The notes under the pieces are model-generated. The model made no database searches. It was not told the DNA's origin and saw only the letters and a program-made list of their open reading frames with translations. The translations under genes were made by a program, and so were the position numbers. This document shows positions 14,423 through 16,411 of a stretch of DNA of 16,411 bases, piece after piece (position 1 is the first letter of the stretch; every line of letters starts with the position of its first letter). The stretch is taken from contig CATZDY010000057.1 of NCBI GenBank assembly GCA_958417755.1, forward strand, positions 1-16,411. Reading direction: 5' to 3'. This DNA comes from an uncultured Peptococcaceae bacterium. GTDB taxonomy: Bacteria > Bacillota > Desulfotomaculia > Desulfotomaculales > Desulfocucumaceae.

Positions 14423-14740
14423 GCATAGTCCCCCTCATATCCAATCCGGTAAAAATAACCTGATGCCAGGTCATACAAAATGTTGCTTTTTGAAACCTGA
14501 GGATTTTATTGGTCCCAGTGTAGTGAACCCTTTTCCTGCTGTCATTCATTGTTCTATGTATTTTGTTACCGTCTTTTCCTGTAAAGCTATAAAAGTATTA
14601 TTATGATTCCGAGCTCTTTTTATGCACCATTGATGGGAAAACATGGGCAGCTTTCTTTGGTCCAATGGTTGTTCGCAAAAACCATGAACAATCTTTACTT
14701 AAAAAAATATCATTATTGCCAGATTGTTGAACAATGATAT
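14423..14740. other. Divergent intergenic region
   Basis: No gene is supported here. On the minus strand a short hairpin, ACCTG-GCAT-CAGGT, runs into TATTTTT at 14448-14474, between any promoter and the GT4 start, and might attenuate that operon. Other hairpins are ACCATTG (14627-14633) with CAATGGT (14663-14669), and ATATCATT (14707-14714) with AATGATAT (14733-14740). No sigma-A promoter for the GT4 operon is convincing; TTTACA at about 14580-14585 (minus) lacks a good -10. Confidence 0.4.
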
Positions 14741-14803
14741 GGAAAGCTTACTTGACATCAAATAAATCCTATGGTATGGTTACAAATGTAAAGTTAACTT
14801 TCC
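14741..14803 (+). promoter_or_regulatory. Promoter bracketed by two inverted operator-like sites
   Basis: TTGACA (14752-14757), a 17-bp spacer and TATGGT (14775-14780). GGAAAGCTTACTTGACA (14741-14757) covers the -35. TGTAAAGTTAACTTTCC (14787-14803) lies just past the -10. The second is the inverted copy of the first at 14 of 17 positions. The right site contains the perfect 12-bp palindrome AAAGTTAACTTT. A dimeric repressor could bind both and block the promoter of the membrane protein gene. The regulator is not in the window. Confidence 0.65.
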
Positions 14804-14873
14804 AATTGTAAAACGAATCAGTGTTTCCATTGATACCATCTACTGATCTGGACAAAAAATTGGGGGATATAGA

Positions 14874-15338
14874 ATGAACAAAAAAGGAATGCAAATAAAA
14901 CATAAACTCAATATGATTTTCGTTGTTCTGGGACTATTGTTAGATTTGACTGGGATTTTCATGGTTGCAGTGGGAACAAGCACATTGTTTCCCTCCTTCC
15001 AATATCCGGATTTGCTTCCATGGGGGATGATTATTTTGGGGATTGCTTTTATCATTTGCGGGGCCATGGAATGGGTCACAGATAAACTGCCACCAATTGA
15101 TCCTGCAAAAGCCAAAGAAGTAGAAATTGAAGAAAAGGATGAACGAAATATAACAATCGCCAATATGGCCAAAGCCCGTACCTATGAACGAATGAGTGTT
15201 TTATTTGCCTTTGCTCTTTGCCTCTTGGGCGTATTGGGGTATTTGCCCCATGTATCATTTTTCACTTTCTTGGGAGTTTTTCTGATTTCTCAGCTGTACT
15301 TTATCTATCAGCTTTGGATGCTTCACAAGACAATGTAA
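14874..15338 (+). CDS. Small four-helix membrane protein of unknown function
   Basis: A 154-aa integral membrane protein that I do not recognise beyond a general resemblance to small DUF2178/DUF6442-like proteins. Two helices (~13-33 and ~49-66) are followed by a strongly charged cytoplasmic-looking linker with EVEIEEKDERN at about 80-91 and IANMAKARTYERM after it, then two more helices (~107-126 and ~129-148). The EEKDERN plus Ala/Lys/Arg segment before a helix is the most distinctive feature. GGGGGA is 6 nt before the ATG. It is a single gene behind a tightly bracketed promoter, so probably induced under a specific condition. Confidence 0.8.
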   Translation: MNKKGMQIKHKLNMIFVVLGLLLDLTGIFMVAVGTSTLFPSFQYPDLLPWGMIILGIAFIICGAMEWVTDKLPPIDPAKAKEVEIEEKDERNITIANMAKARTYERMSVLFAFALCLLGVLGYLPHVSFFTFLGVFLISQLYFIYQLWMLHKTM

Positions 15339-15428
15339 TGTGTATTCGCTATAGTATATTCTGCAGAGCTCCAAAAAAGAGGAGCAAATAGAAGCTTCAA
15401 ATATATTTAAATTATTGTTTTTAACTGA

Positions 15429-15532
15429 TTCTAAAATCATGATAAAATATTGTTTATATGATTTGGCAGGATGCTTAGCAGAGTGACAGATTTTGTCGAA
15501 ATATAAGGCAAAGACCCAATATGATTTTAGAA
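15429..15532. repeat. Perfect 12-bp inverted repeat upstream of agrB
   Basis: TTCTAAAATCAT at 15429-15440 recurs inverted as ATGATTTTAGAA at 15521-15532, 80 bp apart. The right copy ends 10 bp before a TATAAT. It could be a pair of regulator sites or the arms of a large hairpin. Confidence 0.5.
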
Positions 15533-15542
15533 ACGAAATGTT

Positions 15543-15548
15543 TATAAT
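15543..15548 (+). promoter_or_regulatory. Candidate -10 box for agrB
   Basis: TATAAT 70 bp before the agrB start. No clear -35 is found 16-18 bp upstream; the right arm of the 12-bp inverted repeat occupies that position, so an activator is possible. Confidence 0.35.
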
Positions 15549-15617
15549 CTTTTTGTCAAATATCCTAAAGCAGTTTTTATTCTTGTATGACAATGTGGGA
15601 GAAAGGCGTGAAAGATT

Positions 15618-16199
15618 ATGTTACATAATTTAGCAGGGTCATTGGCTAATTTCTTTGTCAAACAAGGTGTTGTGGATCCAGAGGATTATGAAGTATGCGA
15701 ATTTGGGTGGGAAACCATTTTAGCTACTGCTGCCAGCTTAGGAACTATTTTATTTTTAAGCATAGTATTGGGTGAATTGATAGGTACAGTTGCGTTTTTG
15801 GTTGTATTTATTTTTTTGCGCAGTTACATTGGGGGCTATCATGCCACTACCCATTTGAATTGTTATCTAAGCTTTGTCACTGTGTATCTTCTGGCCTTTG
15901 GTATTCAAAAACTATTTCCTCCCCAATATCTCCTGATTGCCTTGATTCTTTTATCCATTTTTTGTATTACATTTGTTTTTCGTTTGGCCCCTAAAGAGCA
16001 TCCCAATAGACCCATTAGTCCTACAGAAAGAGTCAAGTTTACCAGAATAGGCCGTTTTTTTGCGATATTCTTTTCTGTGGTAAATCTGTTGATATATTTA
16101 CAATTTTCAACTGTCAATCTTTCCTTATGGATTGTGCTAAGCCTTACCAGCGCTACTGTCCTATTGTTGATTCCCTGTAAAAAGATAGAAACCGACTAA
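15618..16199 (+). CDS. agrB: AgrB-family membrane peptidase (autoinducer processing)
   Basis: AgrB is a polytopic membrane cysteine peptidase that cuts the AgrD precursor and forms the thiolactone of the cyclic quorum peptide. The 193-aa length fits. The signature RSYIGGYHATTHLNC places the catalytic residues at H75 and C82, the same spacing as H77/C84 in S. aureus AgrB. Hydrophobic segments at about 35-50, 53-69, 83-97, 101-118 and 148-186 fit the AgrB topology. The ATG has AAAGG 11 nt upstream, a weak site. No agrD-like peptide, histidine kinase or response regulator is found on either side in the window, and a terminator follows closely. Confidence 0.9.
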   Translation: MLHNLAGSLANFFVKQGVVDPEDYEVCEFGWETILATAASLGTILFLSIVLGELIGTVAFLVVFIFLRSYIGGYHATTHLNCYLSFVTVYLLAFGIQKLFPPQYLLIALILLSIFCITFVFRLAPKEHPNRPISPTERVKFTRIGRFFAIFFSVVNLLIYLQFSTVNLSLWIVLSLTSATVLLLIPCKKIETD

Positions 16200-16241
16200 C
16201 AAAGTACAAAAGTATAAAAGAAACTTACAAAATTGAACGGC

Positions 16242-16281
16242 AAAAAAAGGACATCCATCTTTCTAAGGCAGATGTCCTTTC
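16242..16281. terminator. Terminator behind agrB, stronger on the minus strand
   Basis: AAAGGACATC (16246-16255) pairs with GATGTCCTTT (16271-16280), with a 15-nt loop. In the plus direction only TTT follows the GATGTCC half. In the minus direction the stem is followed by seven Ts, so it may mainly end a converging gene beyond the right edge. In 16282-16411 two minus-strand frames are open from the edge for 17 and 24 codons, too short to name. Confidence 0.8.
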
Positions 16282-16411
16282 TGCATACTATGATAATCAA
16301 AATAGCGGTACTTTTTATATATTTAAAATCTATTGATTAAAAACAATTGGCATTTGTCAGATAAACTTGTTTTCCTTGGCCACAGAATACAAAAAAGAGG
16401 CTATATATTGG

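Noticed and set aside
15439..15486. 15-codon frame with two cysteines upstream of agrB, considered as an agrD.
   Set aside because: No ribosome site, too short, no amphipathic leader or acidic tail, and the frame lies inside the inverted-repeat region.
16337..16411. Minus-strand frames open to the right edge as a partial gene.
   Set aside because: Only 17-24 codons are visible in two competing frames, so neither can be supported, although the T-rich terminator on that strand hints that a gene ends there.

Overview
The window looks like chromosomal DNA of an endospore-forming, low-GC Firmicute, most likely a clostridial or Peptococcaceae-type anaerobe. The reasons are spoIIIAA (and what seems to be the start of spoIIIAB) at the left edge, an AgrB-family membrane peptidase at the right edge, strong AGGAGG-type ribosome sites, A/T-rich intergenic DNA and a nucleotidyltransferase/phosphomannomutase-like plus GT4 glycosyltransferase pair of a kind known from that group. 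The organism assignment is inference.

Layout from left to right. 1-1104 (minus): start of the spoIIIA operon. 1105-1780: a long regulatory gap holding two copies, exactly 361 bp apart, of one promoter/operator module. 1781-4142 (plus): TetR-family repressor and a 14-helix DHA2 drug exporter, closed by a strong terminator. 4401-4910 (plus): a flavin-reductase-like protein that converges on a shared bidirectional terminator. 5021-8806 (minus): a short polysaccharide operon of a one-chain Wzz/BY-kinase, capF and capG. The last two are the final two enzymes of UDP-N-acetyl-L-fucosamine synthesis; capE and all glycosyltransferases are absent. 8967-10409: an arm-type tyrosine recombinase gene enclosed by a 27-bp inverted repeat (25 of 27 identical). 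10551-14422 (minus): a GT4 glucan-synthase-like glycosyltransferase followed by a nucleotidyltransferase fused to a degenerate phosphohexomutase domain. 14874-15338 (plus): a four-helix membrane protein under a promoter flanked by two inverted operator-like sites. 15618-16199 (plus): AgrB without an adjacent AgrD, then a terminator.

The main discovery candidate is the 8967-10409 segment. The recombinase, its terminator, paired GGGGTCA repeats that could be arm sites, and a good outward-facing promoter all lie between two inverted copies of one site. As printed, the promoter points right, away from the polysaccharide operon, and the operon side of the segment ends in a terminator. Inversion would put the promoter about 200 nt upstream of the BY-kinase gene, reading into it. 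This is the architecture of a self-contained phase-variation switch controlling the BY-kinase/capF/capG operon; the printed orientation would be OFF. It is a prediction from sequence only.

The operon under the switch appears reduced: there is no capE, no glycosyltransferase, a leftover open frame between the kinase and capF, and an orphan Shine-Dalgarno sequence in its leader. It may therefore act on a polysaccharide made mainly from genes elsewhere.
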